A DNA stretch of 64,000 bases from Hymenopus coronatus (taxonomy: Eukaryota; Arthropoda; Insecta; Mantodea; Hymenopodidae), in assembly GCA_030762935.1 (NCBI GenBank), contig CM060883.1, forward strand, positions 99,820,501-99,884,500. Direction: 5' to 3'. Positions 9,081 to 21,570 of the stretch are shown one piece after another. Within the stretch, counting starts at the first letter, position 1, and every line of letters begins with the position of its first letter. The notes beneath the pieces were generated by a model. It was not told the origin of the DNA. It made no database searches and saw nothing but the letters and a program-made list of their open reading frames with translations. The position numbers were made by a program, and so were the translations under genes.

Positions 9081-10715
9081 CTGGGACCGGATACTCTTCA
9101 GTAAGTCCATCATTTTGTTGATCTACAATATGTCTTTTCCCAGTATGGATTTATGCACCAATTAAAAGGCACAAAATGTGCAAATAATGCTGGGAAAGTA
9201 TTTTTAAAAATGAGAAAATGTCACATTGCACTACAAATGTTAAAAGAACATTCTTGTACTATTTGATTGTAGTTTAAATTTATTTAAAATTTTATTTACT
9301 GTTTTCCATTTGCATGAGCTTTTGCATGTCAATCTTTTTTACTGTCATTCATAACTTTCTAGTGATTTTTAAGAAGTTTATCCACTGTTTTTAGGATCCC
9401 TAGCAATCACTAAAATAATTCCAAATAAATGCACCCAGGAACACAAGGGCTTCTGCACAACCAAGGATTTGCTTTATGGCCAGCAAGATAATGCTTGTAC
9501 CGCCAGTGTAACACCAGCTATGGCTATATCTTTACCATGCAGTTACTGATATTAATATCAATAGGACAAACAGAATATCACCAAAAGTAACCAGAAAGCA
9601 CTGTAATGGGGGCTTTTGGTAAATTCCAGTAGCTTGTATTTCCTATAAAAAATCAGGTTTAGACAAAGAAGACCTACCTTGAAACAGACGAAAACATTGC
9701 TTTTGCAGAATGATCCATCAGTGACTTACAGGGAGATAAGAGAGTTTTTGTTGTAGATGTCAGAAAAACCTGTAGTGGGTACTTCTCGGAACAAAAGCCA
9801 ACAAGAGTTGATGCGAGGGAATGAATTTAGCAGTCTGTTGAAGACAAGTTGCTCCTCAACAAGTTAATATTCTGGTATACTTTAGAATGCTGAAAGTCTT
9901 GATTGTTGCTGCACAATGTGGCTACCTGACTGCTCTTTTCAAATGCCAAGGTCTTGGAAGAAACATCATGATTAGCTCCAGAGGATGTGGCTTACAAGGG
10001 AAGTACCCAACTGCACAGACCCGATTTCTTTCCAAATCAGTGTATAGGTAAATTTTTTTATGAATAAATAGTCAAAATGTTTAAGCTTACTTTACTTAAC
10101 TCTTATAGCTTAAAACATAATGGAAACATTTTGAGTGTTTTCATTCCATCTTGAGCTGATGCTGACTGATTCGGTTCGTGTTTGGGTCATCTCTTTTCCT
10201 ATCATTACACCTTCAGTGATGTAGCAGGAAAAGCTTTTGCCTCTTTAACTTGTCTCTTGTGAGCTGATTGGACAAACAGCATTGTCACAAAATATTCTTA
10301 ATAATACTGCAAATAAATATTTTCTCCTAGATACATATCCAGTTTTAACGGCGTTTGGATAATTGATTTCAATAGTTTCATTTCTTCGCCTAATTTATGG
10401 TTTGTAGTACACAAATGTTTGGAGAGAGTAGATTCTTCAGTTGGTTTTAACTTAAAAACTCATATGAGAATGGCAGAGAAATATTAAGTTCCTCTTTTTT
10501 CTACAATTCTACATCCCTTCATAATCGTTACAACCCACCTGATTAACAAATATCTTAAATTGAAGATATTTTGAAGAGAAAGTTAAGTGTGATGATTCTT
10601 AAAAATTCATGAAATGTAATTGAATGGTAAGTAATTTATTGTAAATGATAGTGGATTTGATTAAAAAGAAGCATTGGCATCATACTCTTAAGTTTACTAT
10701 TTTAAAAATCTGATG
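9081..10715. other. No recognised feature
   Basis: AT-rich non-coding sequence. A slightly less AT-rich stretch at 9420-10030 was read in several frames without finding a recognisable protein. Confidence 0.5.
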
Positions 10716-11655
10716 TGATCCATTCACATGACTTTCTCTACATCTCTGCAACAAATTATTGTTAATTATTGCTTCTATTTATTTCATGCTAATCAAGAAA
10801 AAATTAGCAGAACTAGTCATATTACTTGCTTCCTTGTAAATAGAAGCAAAATAAGGGAGTATCATATGTTAAAGTGATGGTCAAAAGTGGTTGCTATGTG
10901 ACTGAAGTTCCCTTGTTTGTATGGTCACGAGTTGACAAATTGCTGTATGAGAAAAGTATGTTTTTTAAAGGTGAAATCAAAAAGAAGGGATAACACAAAA
11001 ACGATCAACTCCATGAGAAAAATGTAAATAACATAAATTGTGTGTTTTAATGTGCTCTACATTTGTTGTGTGGCAAGTTTTTGTCCATCTCTTACGGTTT
11101 AGCAGTTATACAAAATTCCATAAAATTCATCCAGAAGAAAACAGATTACAGAGGCTATTCCCAGAAAATTTAAGATATACATTTTATTTGCCAGGCAAAT
11201 ATCTTAAATATACAAAATTTTAATCAAAATCGTTTGAGCCATTTTCAAGAAAATAAAAATTTTCGAAAAAGGTTCCATGTAAAAGGTAGTTTGGGGTGAG
11301 GAGGGGATTTTTCTCAAAATCTTCTTGTCACATCCCTGGAAGATGCTAAATTTAAATACCAAGTTTGGTCAATGTGATGTTGAAAATGAGTCGGAATAGT
11401 AACACTCACCTCACTTATATGTAATTATGTCCAAAACATATGTTTCAAGGGCAATTGCCCTCTTCTTCAGTTGAAGTCCGACTGCCAAGTTTGGTATTTT
11501 ACAGACTTTTCGTTTTTGAGCTATCGAGTTCACAGACACACGGACCTTTTTCTGAAAATGCTTTTTTTAGAAACAGGAGACCCCAAAACATATATTTCCA
11601 GTGAAATCTCAGTATCGAATTTTTGGGTAGTATGTGTAGAGAAAGTAAAAAGGAG
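10716..11655 (-). repeat. R850 repeat, copy 2 (near full length, inverted)
   Basis: The reverse complement of the R850 consensus: it opens with the complement of GATGTAGAGAAAGTC near 10735 and closes with GTGTAGAGAAAGTAA near 11640. Excess length comes from a 115-bp insertion at 11370-11484. Confidence 0.8.
11370..11484 (-). mobile_element. 115-bp insertion with 11-bp target duplication and hammerhead-like core
   Basis: The 11-mer CCAAGTTTGGT occurs at 11359-11369 and again at 11485-11495, and removing one copy plus the insert restores the R850 consensus, so this is a discrete transposed unit. On the minus strand it carries CTGAAGA (11470-11464), a self-complementary AGGGCAATTGCCCT (11461-11448) and GAAAC (11446-11442). 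That is the order CUGANGA, stem II, GAAA of a hammerhead ribozyme. Similar motifs sit at the Penelope-type ends in this window. AGTCGGA and TCCGACT near its ends are inverted repeats. Ribozyme activity is inferred and untested. Confidence 0.6.
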
Positions 11656-12600
11656 TTACTTCACATCAGCAGAGATTTAATGGAAAACTCATGATGAACA
11701 AATGAGTTTATTTTCACATAATAATACTATTATACAATCTGTTGACCATTCAAGGAAAATGCAGCAGTACTAAATGCTAGTGTCTCCTCCTAAGTGGCAT
11801 TATTCAACTATCAGGCCAACTTACCTCTAGAGATGACCTTCTACTCCACACAGATCCCCATTTTTATTTATTTTCTTTGACCATTTTCTATTTAGCTTAA
11901 CCAGATAATCTTGAAACTCTTTAATATTTTGTGCCTAGTTTTCATATTCACAAACTTTTACCCCCTTATATCTATTGGTAAATCAGCCTACTTCTCAAGC
12001 TGTAGCTATGTTCTCGTTTCTTTAGATTGCTCACATTCCAGAATTACATGCCAATAGTTTTGTTGCAGTCCTGTATATTGAACCTATCAACTCCACTACC
12101 ACGCTCTATTGGGGCCCATGGAGATCCTTCCCTCATCCATTTATTATCTTTATCTACATATTACTCTCTACTCCATATTTTCTTTGGCTACCTTTTTGTT
12201 TCTTATGCATTTCCATATCATCAATTCTTTGTTTAACTTCTTTCCAAAGTGCACGTTTGCTCTCTCTGTCCCACCACATCATATCTCAGCCGATATTTGT
12301 AAAACTCATATAATATCTCTTTGTAGGAAAGAAATAATATTAATAATTCCTTTACTATTTATTACTTATGATCACTCGGTTACACCCCTGCCAAAATAAT
12401 TAAATTAATAAAATTCAATAGAGGTTTATTTATGGACGCTCTTTAAAACAGTGAAGTTAGTGCTATACGGATTTTCTTCTGGATAATTCCTAAATACTTC
12501 ACCATGAATTCCCAGTAATATTATAATAGTGGATACATTTGATTTATAAGATGTACTAACTGCTTGAACTCTTTTATTTTCTTTATAATCTATAATAAAT
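11656..12600. other. No gene; short S3 SINE tail at about 12415-12455
   Basis: AT-rich sequence. Only TTTATTTATGGACGCTCTTT near 12427, the complement of the S3 SINE 3' end, is recognisable. Two overlapping short open frames at 12027-12399 resemble nothing known. Confidence 0.5.
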
Positions 12601-13400
12601 AGGGGAAGTATTTTATTCCAAACAAAAAATTTGATGTCAAGATTTTACCAGAAATATGTTTTGAGGTCCCCTAATCCCCCTCCTAAAGCCTCTTTAAAAG
12701 AGACCTATGCACGTCCATGTGTGGCTTGTTTGTTTATTTGTTTTTCTCCCTTCTTAGGAACGCTCTGCTGCAGCTCTTAGCATCCCATTCTATATTGGGT
12801 GTGAAAGACTCTTAATTTTGCTCAGGCACCTCTTCATCAGGCTTGAGGTTTATGTGCAGTAAATCTAAGACATGTACTTTGTTTCTGAAGGAAGCCATAC
12901 TAAGGTTTTTTACCACCCAAAAAATCCATCACCCTCCACTTGGTTTGAACCCATGGCCTTAGGAACCAGAGGTTAGCATGTTACCCCTAGACCATGGAGA
13001 GTAAAAGAGAGGGAGAGAGAAAGAAGCATAATTCCAAAAGAACTGATATTTAAGTTCAGCATCTTCCAAGAATGCAACATGATTTTCAAAAAAATACCCT
13101 CTTCTCAAACTACTTAATAGTTTTTTAATGATTTTGATTAAAATGCAATATGTTTAAGAGTTTTTCATAACAAATAGAGCGCATATCTTGAATTTTCTGG
13201 AAGTAGCCTCTGAAGTCCTCCTCATTCCTAATGATGAACTCTGCATTCCTGGTAGAGAAAATCCTGCAATACAAAAAATGGGGATTGTGTTAAAGCACAC
13301 AAGTTGTCACACTTTTATTCCTTGTTATTGGTTTAAATTTTCCAAGTCTTACTCAAATCAAATAAAAGGGCATGCTCTAATTGGTCAAAGATTTGACAAA
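12600..13400 (+). repeat. R850 repeat, copy 3 (partial, split by a SINE)
   Basis: The left part (12600-12750) shows the AAAAATTTGATG...AGATTTTACCAGAAATA landmark; the right part (13040-13400) shows TTCAGCATCTTCCAAGAATG and TTTTCTGGAAGTAGCCTCTG. Between them lies an inverted S3 SINE. The terminal block is missing. Confidence 0.72.
12759..13000 (-). mobile_element. tRNA-derived SINE, family S3 (inverted copy)
   Basis: The complement of the S3 SINE: the tail-side ACGCTCT at 12759, the body CCTCTTCATCAGGCTTGAGG, then the complement of its B box (GGTTTGAACCC near 12940) and A box near 12980. Its tRNA-like head borders 13000. Confidence 0.8.
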
Positions 13401-13445
13401 GATGGTTGGCTTTGGGGAATGAAATGTAAATATTTGCAGTGTATC

Positions 13446-13640
13446 ATGAAATGAGCAAGATGGCTGAAGGTGAAGAGCAAACAAAACTGGCTACCTGGCC
13501 AAGGGATGTTGTATGCGAGCTGGTTAGGTTATATGAAAGCTGACGTTGTGGGCTCTCTGGATGAAGAAGACAAAGGTATATAAAAATGCCAGGTAGATTT
13601 CTGAAACAATGCATTAATGCAACAGTGTAGTTGACGTTTG
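13446..13640 (+). pseudogene. Possible MADF-domain remnant
   Basis: After an ATG at 13453 the frame reads MSKMAEGEEQ then WPRDVVCELVRLYES and a stop; a neighbouring frame gives LWMKKTKVYKNAR and ETMH. The order LVRLYE...C..LW....YKN..AR recalls the start of a MADF (Myb/SANT-like) DNA-binding domain, found in insect transcription factors and some transposon proteins. At least one frameshift and a stop are needed, so if real it is dead. The match rests on a few residues and may be chance. Confidence 0.35.
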
Positions 13641-14059
13641 CTTGTTATTTTATGTTAATTTATATTATTTCCATTGTAATTCTTAATCGTTATCTGATTT
13701 CACAAGTTATAAGTAAAAGGCTACGTAATATGTAAAACTAATGTTTCATTGCAGATTGTTCATAACATGATCTTATAGTAAACTACTTTGCATGCAATAA
13801 ATTATTGTGTTCTGAAGGTGTTAAATTTACGAAAAGATGTGCAAATAAAATTTATAACATTGTTAAGTTCTTGTCCAGACTTGTCAAATATATTTTTGTA
13901 TTTGAAACATTTTCTTGTAAATTCTTGAATAACAGATGAAGGTTGATCATGTACAAGTGACTTAAGAGGTACTCTCAGTAATCTTTTACAGTTTGATTCT
14001 TAGATTCATCACACTTCACGACTATTGTATTTTCACATTCATCTTCACCACATGCAGTG
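13641..14059. other. No recognised feature
   Basis: AT-rich spacer; nothing recognised. Confidence 0.45.
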
Positions 14060-15290
14060 CTCTATATTATACATTGTTTTGAGGACAGTTTAGTGTGTCC
14101 AATAGTTGGATTGGCCGTTTCAAGGAGGGAAACAATGTATCGTATAAAATGGTATGTGGAGAATCAAATGCGGTGAATGAAGAAGCTGTGGATTGGTGGA
14201 AAATACAGGAGCTGACCAAGAAATATGAACCCAAGGACATCCTCAATCTGGATGAAACTGAAGTGTTCTTTAGTGTCCTGCTCAGCAGAATATCAACATT
14301 TAAGGACAAAAAGTGCTGATTGTTGTAAGCATAGCAAAATGAGATCACCAGTTTTGCTGGGAGCCAATGCTGATAGCTCTGAGAAGCTCCGCCCTTTTGT
14401 AGTAGAAAAGGCTAGAGGACCTTGTTGTGTCAAAAATGTGAGATCATTGCCAGCTTCATACAATTGCAATCATAAAGCTTGGATGACATCCGATATTTTC
14501 CAGCAGCAGATGTCTGCTCTGGATGTAAGAATGGGATCACAAAGTGGGAAGTTTTTTCTGTTTATTGACTGTTGCCTTGCACACCCAAAAGATGTGTACC
14601 TGAGAAACGTTCTGGCAACTACACCAGTAAACTACAGTCGATGGACTTGGTGTTATTCATTCCTTTAAGGCTCTTTACAGAAAGACCTTAATGAAAGCTG
14701 AGAAGGGTCCAGCACCCTTAAAAAGTTACAATCTTGGATGCACTCCACTTTATAGGCAGAGCTTGGAAGGCTGTGAAGCAGTCCTATGTTATCCAAGTGC
14801 TTTTTGAAAGCAGGGTTTTTCAAGAGCAGCACCAATTCTCAGCTGCCATGGAGGAGAAGGAGGAAAAAGAAGAAGACCTGCTTCCAGCTTCATGGGAGAC
14901 ATTGCAACCAACTGCACCTTCCAAAAAGGAGATATGCAAGAGTTTGTTGCAGAATGAATGGCAGGCAAGTCCATCAGTGATGAAGAAGAGGAAGAAGAAC
15001 AAAGTGCTGAGACAGTTGCAGCAGTCAAAGTGTTCTGCAGATACCTATCATCTGTTGAGGGGAGTAAAAATGTTTTTGACAATTTATTCAAATTTGAAAG
15101 TCAAAGGAAAATGTAAAAAGAGGTGCAAACAGAAATCTATTTTGGGATGAAGTAGCTTGATTGTTTTTCTTCTGATGCAGTAAATGTTATTTCTACACAG
15201 TTATTAAAATTAAAATGTTTCATGCAGAGTAAGCACTATTCTTGTTTCAGTAGAACCTATGTACCAACTGAATAATTAATGTAATCAGGG
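14060..15290 (+). pseudogene. Tigger/pogo-like DDE transposase relic
   Basis: Three successive frames carry colinear pieces of a pogo-superfamily (DDE_1, CENP-B-related) transposase. They are KYEPKDILNLDET (first acidic residue, about 14220-14260), KMRSPVLLGANADSSEKL...FVVEKARGPCC, FFLFIDCCLAHP (second acidic residue, about 14560), then GLGVIHSFKALYRKTLMKAE in a shifted frame with the third acidic region, and a C-terminal tail with acidic and lysine-rich runs to about 15150. Frameshifts near 14290 and 14620 and internal stops make it inactive. The N-terminal CENP-B-like helix-turn-helix was not found. A non-coding tail leads into the tandem array. Confidence 0.85.
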
Positions 15291-15329
15291 ATTGCTAAAT
15301 TTGGAAAACTATTTTCACATCCACGATCC

Positions 15330-18300
15330 CCACTCCAGATGTCAGTAACACAAACTACTTACTGTTCTTACGAAACAGAAGCAGTCACAATCCCCACTCC
15401 AGATGTCAGTAACACAAACTACTTACTGTTCTTACGAAACAGAAGCAGTCACAATCCCCACTCCAGATGTCAGTAACACAAACTACTTACTGTTCTTACT
15501 AAGCAGAAGCAGGCACAATCCCCACTCCAGATATCAGAAAGACAAACTACTTACTGTTCTTACGAAACAGAAGCAGTCACAATCCCCATTCCAGATGTCA
15601 GTAAGACAAACTACTTACTGTTCTTACGAAACAGAAGCAGTCACAATCCCCACTCTAGATGTCATTAACACAAACTACTTACTGTTCTTACAAAACAGAA
15701 TCAGTCACAATCCCCACTCCAGATGTCAGAAAGACAAACTACTTACTGTTCTTACGAAACAGAAGCAGTCACAATCCCCACTCCAGATGTCAGAAAGACA
15801 AACTACTTACTGTTCTTACGAAACAGAAGCAGTCACAATCCCTACTCCAGATGTCAGAAAGACAAAATACTTACTGTTCTTACGAAACAGAAGCAGTCAC
15901 AATCCCCACTCCAGATGTCAGAAAGACAAACTACTTACTGTTCTTACGAAACAGAAGCAGTCATAATCCCCACTACAGATGTCAGTAACACAAACTATTT
16001 ACTGTTTTTACTAAGCAGAAGCAGTTACAATCCCCACTCCAGATGTCAGTAACACAAACTATTTACTGTTCTTACTAAGCAGAAGCAGTCACAATCCCCA
16101 CTCCAGATGTCAGAAACACAAACTACTTACTGTTCTTACGAAACAGAAGCAATCACAATCCCCACTCCAGATGTCGGAAAGACAAACTATTTACTGTTCT
16201 TACGAAACAGAAGCAGTCACAATCCCACTCCAGATGTCAGAAAGACAAACCATTTACTGTTCTTACTAAGCAGAAGCAGTCACAATCCCCACTCCAGATG
16301 TCAGAAAGACAAAATATTTACTGTTCTTACGAAACAGAAGCAGTCACAATCCCCACACCAGAGGTCAGAAAGACAAACTACTTACTGTTCTTACTAAGCA
16401 GAATCAGTCACAATCCCCACTCCAGATGTCAGTAACTCAAACTACTTACTGTTCTTACTAAGCAGAAGCAGGCACAATCCCCACTCCAGATATCAGAAAG
16501 ACAAACTACTTACTGTTCTTACTAAGCAGAAGCAGTCACAATCTCTACTCCAGATGTCAGTAACGCAAACTACTTACTGTTCATACGAAACAGAAGCAGT
16601 CACAATCCCCACTCCAGATGTCAGTAAGACAAACTACTTACTGTTCTTATTAAGCAGAAGCAGTCACAATCACCACTCCAGATGTCAGTAACACAAACTA
16701 CTTACTGTTCTTACTAAGCAGAAGCAGTTACAATCCCCACTCCAGATGTCAGAAAGACAAACTACTTACTGTTCTTACGAACCAGAAGCAGTCACAATCC
16801 CCACTCCAGATGTCAGAAAGACAAAATATTTACTGTTCTTACGAAACAGAAGCAGTCACAATCCCCACACCAGAGGTCAGAAAGACAAACTACTTACTGT
16901 TCTTACTAAGCAGAACCAGGCAAAATCCCCACTCAAGATGTCAGTAACAGAAACTACTTACTGTTCTTACTAAGCAGAACCAGTCACAAACCCCACTCCA
17001 GATGTCAGTAACAGAAACTACTTACTGTTCTTACTAAGCAGAAGCAGTCACAATCTCTACTCCAGATGTCAGTAACTCAAACTACTTACTGTTCATACGA
17101 AACAGAAGCAGTCACAATCCCCACTCCAGAAGTCAGTAAGACAAACTGCTTACTGTTCTTACTAAGCAGAAGCAGTTACAATCCCCACTCCAGATGTCAG
17201 AAAGACAAACTACTTACTGTTCTTACGAACCAAGAGCAGTTACAATCCCCACTCCAGATGTCAGAAAGACAAACTACTTACTGTTCTTACTAAGCAGAAG
17301 CAGTTACAATCACCACTCCAGATGTCAGTAAGACAAACTACTTACTGTTCTTACTAAGCAGAAGCAGTCACAATCCCCACTCCAGATGTCAGTAAGACAA
17401 ACTACTTACTGTTCTTACTAAGCAGAAGCAGTCAACAATCACCACTCCAGATGTCAGTAACACAAACTACATACTGTTCTTACTAAAATGAAGCAGTCAC
17501 AATCCCCACTCCAGATGTCCGTAAGACAAACTACTTACTGTTTTTACTGAGCAGAAGCAGTCACAATCACCACTCCAGATGTCAGTAACACAAACTACTT
17601 ACTGTTCTTACTAAGCAGAAGCAGTCTCTATCCCCACTCCAGATGTGAGTAAGACAAACTACTTAGTGTTCTTACTAAGCAGAAGCGGTCACAATCCCCA
17701 CTCCGGATGTCAGTAAGGCAAACTACTTACTGTTCTAATTAAGTAGAAGCAGTCACAATCCCCACTCCAGATGTCAGTAAGACAAACTACTTATTGTTCT
17801 TACTAAACAGAAGAATCACAATCCCCACTCCAGATGTCAGTAACACAAACTTCTTACTGTTCTTACGAAACAGAAGCAGTCACAATCCCCACTCCAGATG
17901 TCAGAAAGACAGACTACTTACTGTTATTACGAAACAGAGACAGTCACAATCCCCACTCCAGATGTCAGTAGCAGAAACTACTTACTGTTCTTACTAAGCA
18001 AAAGCAGTCACAATCTCTACACCAGATGTCAGTAACACAAACTACATACAGTTCTTACTAAGCTGAAGCAGTCACAATCCCCACTCCAGATGTCAGTAAG
18101 ACAAACTACTTACTGTTCTTACTAAGCAGAAGCAGTCACAATCCCCATTCCAGATGTCAGTAACAGAAACTACTTACTGTTCTTACGAAACAGAAGCAGT
18201 CACAATCCCCACTCCAGATGTCAGTAACACAAACTACTTACTGTTCTTACGAAACAGAAACAATCACAATCCCCACTCCAGATGTCAGTAACACAAACTA

Positions 18301-21037
18301 CTTACTGTTCTTACGGAACAGAAGCAGTCACAATCCCTACTCCAGATGTCAGTAAGACAAACTACTTACTGTTCTTACTAAGCAGAAGCAGTCACAATCA
18401 CCACTCCAGATGTCAGTAACACAAACTACTTACTGTTCTTATTAAGCAGATGCAGTCACAATCACCACTCCAGATGTCAGTAACACAAACTATTTACTGT
18501 TCTTACGAAACAGAAGCAGTCACAATCCCCACACCAGAGCTCAGAAAGACACACTACTTAGTGTTCTTACGAAACAGAAGCAGTCACAATCCCCACTCCA
18601 GATGTCAGTAACACAAACTATTTACTGTTCTTACTAAGCAGAACCAGGCAAAATCCCCACTCAAGATGTCAGTAACAGAAACTACTTACTGTTCTTACTA
18701 AGCAGAAACAGTCACAATCCCCACTCCAGATGTCAGTAACACAAACTACTTACTGTTCTTACTAAGCAGAAGCAGTTACAATCACCACTCCAGATTTCAG
18801 TAAGACAAACTACTTACTGTTCTTACTAAGCAGAAGCAGTCACAATCCCCACTCCAGATGTCAGTAAGACAAACTACTTACTGTTCTTACTAAGCAGAAG
18901 CAGTCAACAATCACCACTCCAGATGTCAGTAACACAAACTACTTACTGTTCTTATTAAGCAGATGCAGTCACAATCTCCACTCCAGATGTCAGTAACACA
19001 AACTACTTACTGTTCTTACTAAGCAGAAGCAGTTACAATCCCCACTCCAGATGTCAGTAACATAAACTACTTGATGTTCTTACGAAACAGAAGCAGTCAC
19101 AATCCCCACTCCAGATGTTAGTAACATGAACTACTTACTGTTCTTACGAAACAGAAGCAGTCACAATCCCCACTCCAGATGTGAGTAAGACAAACTACTT
19201 ACTGTTCTTACTAAGCATAAGCAGTCACAATCCCCACTCCAGATGTCAGTAACACAAACTACTTACTGTTCTTACTAAGCATAAGCAGTCACAATCCCCA
19301 CTCCAGATATCAGTAACACAAACTATTTACTGTTCTTACTAATTAGAAGCAGTCATAATCACCACTGCAGATGTCAGTAACACAAACTACTTACTGTTCT
19401 TACTAAGCCGAAGCAGTCACAATCTCTACTCCAGATGTCAGTAACACAAACTACTTACTGTTCTTACTAAGCAGTCACAATCCCCACTCCAGATGTCAGA
19501 AAGACAAACCATTTACTGTTCTTAATAAGCAGAAGCAGTCACAATCCCCACTCCAGATGTCAGAAACACAAACTACTTACTGTTCTTACTAAGCATAAGC
19601 AGTCACAATCCCCACTCCAGATATTAGTAACACAAACTATTTACTGTTCTTACTAATTAGAAGCAGTCATAATCACCACTGCAGATGTCAGTAACACAAA
19701 CTACTTACTGTTCTTACTAAGCAGAAGCAGTCACAATCCCCACTCCAGATGTCAGAAAGACAAACCATTTACTGTTCTTAATAAGCAGAAGCAGTCACAA
19801 CCCCAACTCCAGATGTCAGAAACACAAACTACTTACTGTTCTTACGAAACAGAAGCAGTCACAATCCCCACTGCAGATGTCAGAAAGACAAACTATTTAC
19901 TGTTCTTACGAAACAGAAGCAGTAACAATCCCCACTGCAGATGTCAGTAACACAAACTACTTACTGTTCTTACTAAGCCGAAGCAGTCACAATCCCCACT
20001 CCAGATGTCAGTAAGACAAACTACTTACTGTTCTTACTAAGCAGAAGCAATCATAATCCCCATTCCAGATGTCAGTAACACAAACTACTTACTGTACTTA
20101 CTAAACAGAAGCAGTCACAATCCCCACTCCAGATGTCAGTAACACAAACTACTTACTGTTCTTACGAAACAGAAGCAGTCACAATCCCCACTCCAGATGT
20201 CAGTAACACAAACTACTTACTGTTCTTACGAAACAGAAACAATCACAATCCCCACTCCAGATGTCAGTAAGACAAACTACTTACTGTTCTTACTAAGCAT
20301 AAGCAGTGACAATCCCCACTCCAGATGTTATTAAGTCAAACTACCTACTGTTCTTACAAAACAGAAGCAGTCACAATCCCCACTCCAGATGTCAGTAACA
20401 CAAACTTCTTACTCATCTTATGAAACAGAAGCAGTCACAATCCCCACTCCAGATGTCTGAAAGACAGACTTCTTACTGTTCTTACGAAACAGAAGCAGTC
20501 ATAATCCCCACTCCAGATGTCAGTAAGACAAACTGCTTACTGTTCTTACTAAGCAGAAGCAGTCACAATCCCCATTCCAGATGTCAGTAACAGAAACTAC
20601 TTACTGTTCTTACTAAGCAGAAGCAGTCACAATCTCTACTCCAGATGTCAGTAACACAAACTACTTACTGTTCTTACTAAGCTGAAGCAGTAACAATCCC
20701 CACTCCAGATGTCAGTAAGACAAACTACTTACTGTTCTTACTAAGCTGAAGCAGTCACAATCCCCACTCCAGATGTCATTAACACAAACTACTTACTGTT
20801 CTTACGAAACAGAAGCAGTCACAATCCCCACTCCAGATGTCAGTAACACAAACTACTTACTGTTCTTACGAAACAGAAACAATCACAATCCCCACTCCAG
20901 ATGTCAGTAAGACAAACTACTTACTGTTCTTACTAAGCATAAGCAGTCACAATCCCCACTCCAAATGTCAGTAAGACAAACTACTTACTGTTCTTACTAA
21001 GCTGAAGCAGTCACAATCCCCACTCCAGATGTCAGTA
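15330..21037. repeat. 64-bp tandem repeat array, about 89 units
   Basis: The unit, starting CCACTCCAGATGTCAGTAAC and ending GCAGTCACAATCC, repeats for about 5.7 kb with near-constant length. Main variants are TTACGAAACAG versus TTACTAAGCAG, and GTCAGTAACAC, GTCAGTAAGAC or GTCAGAAAGAC. Multi-unit blocks recur, for example about 19273-19410 and 19583-19720, both with CTAATTAG and CACTGCAG. Since 64 is one more than a multiple of three, a reading frame shifts at each unit; long open stretches are a by-product. It starts right after the Tigger relic and stops at a sharp junction with the second LINE's 5' region. Confidence 0.97.
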
Positions 21038-21049
21038 TTATGACGTATT

Positions 21050-21570
21050 CGGCGCAGCTTTCAACTTGTGTGTTCTTCAGAGGTCTTAAATGTGAAGGAT
21101 GAGTGGACCCTCCTCACTACCCCTTTCGTGCGACACTAGGTGCGGAGCCGGTGCGATGTTATGTACACCCGCGTAGCTCCATGGAGCCGGATCCCCTCGA
21201 GCAGCTCGGCGACCGCGAATGGCTGGGTTGATCGGGCGGACCCGACGTGTTACCGCTGTCTAGGGTCCGATGTAATCAACCACAAGTGCCCTGAATCCAC
21301 GCTGGCTCCGTTGAGGCAGCGTGGCCTATAGTGGGAGCCACTGGCGGGTATTCCAATGGTAGGTGCATAAAGTCGGGTCTTCCATCGGTGAAACTGTCGC
21401 ATACCGGTCAGTAGTGATAGTCGGAGGGTAACTCCTCTGACGTACTCCTTGAGATCAGGTCTGTAGCGGGTGCTCCTGGCCGGCACAGACCGAAAGATTT
21501 AGGTGTCTTTTCTTGTATCCCCCGGATGGCAGGCTGACGCCGACGGTTCCGGAAGGGTGACTATACCATC
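21050..21570 (+). promoter_or_regulatory. Putative 5' UTR and internal promoter of LINE copy 2
   Basis: A stretch notably richer in GC than its surroundings lies between the end of the 64-bp array and the ORF1 ATG at 21571. By position it is the LINE 5' UTR, where such elements usually carry an internal promoter. No core promoter motif was identified. Confidence 0.5.

Noticed and set aside
15403..17997. Several long open frames across the 64-bp array
   Set aside because: They are the three phases of one 64-bp unit translated over and over (TTYCSYETEAVTIPTPDV-like); no start context, no domain, stops scattered between variants.
15330..21037. CRISPR-like array
   Set aside because: Units are contiguous with no unique spacers, and the context is eukaryotic.
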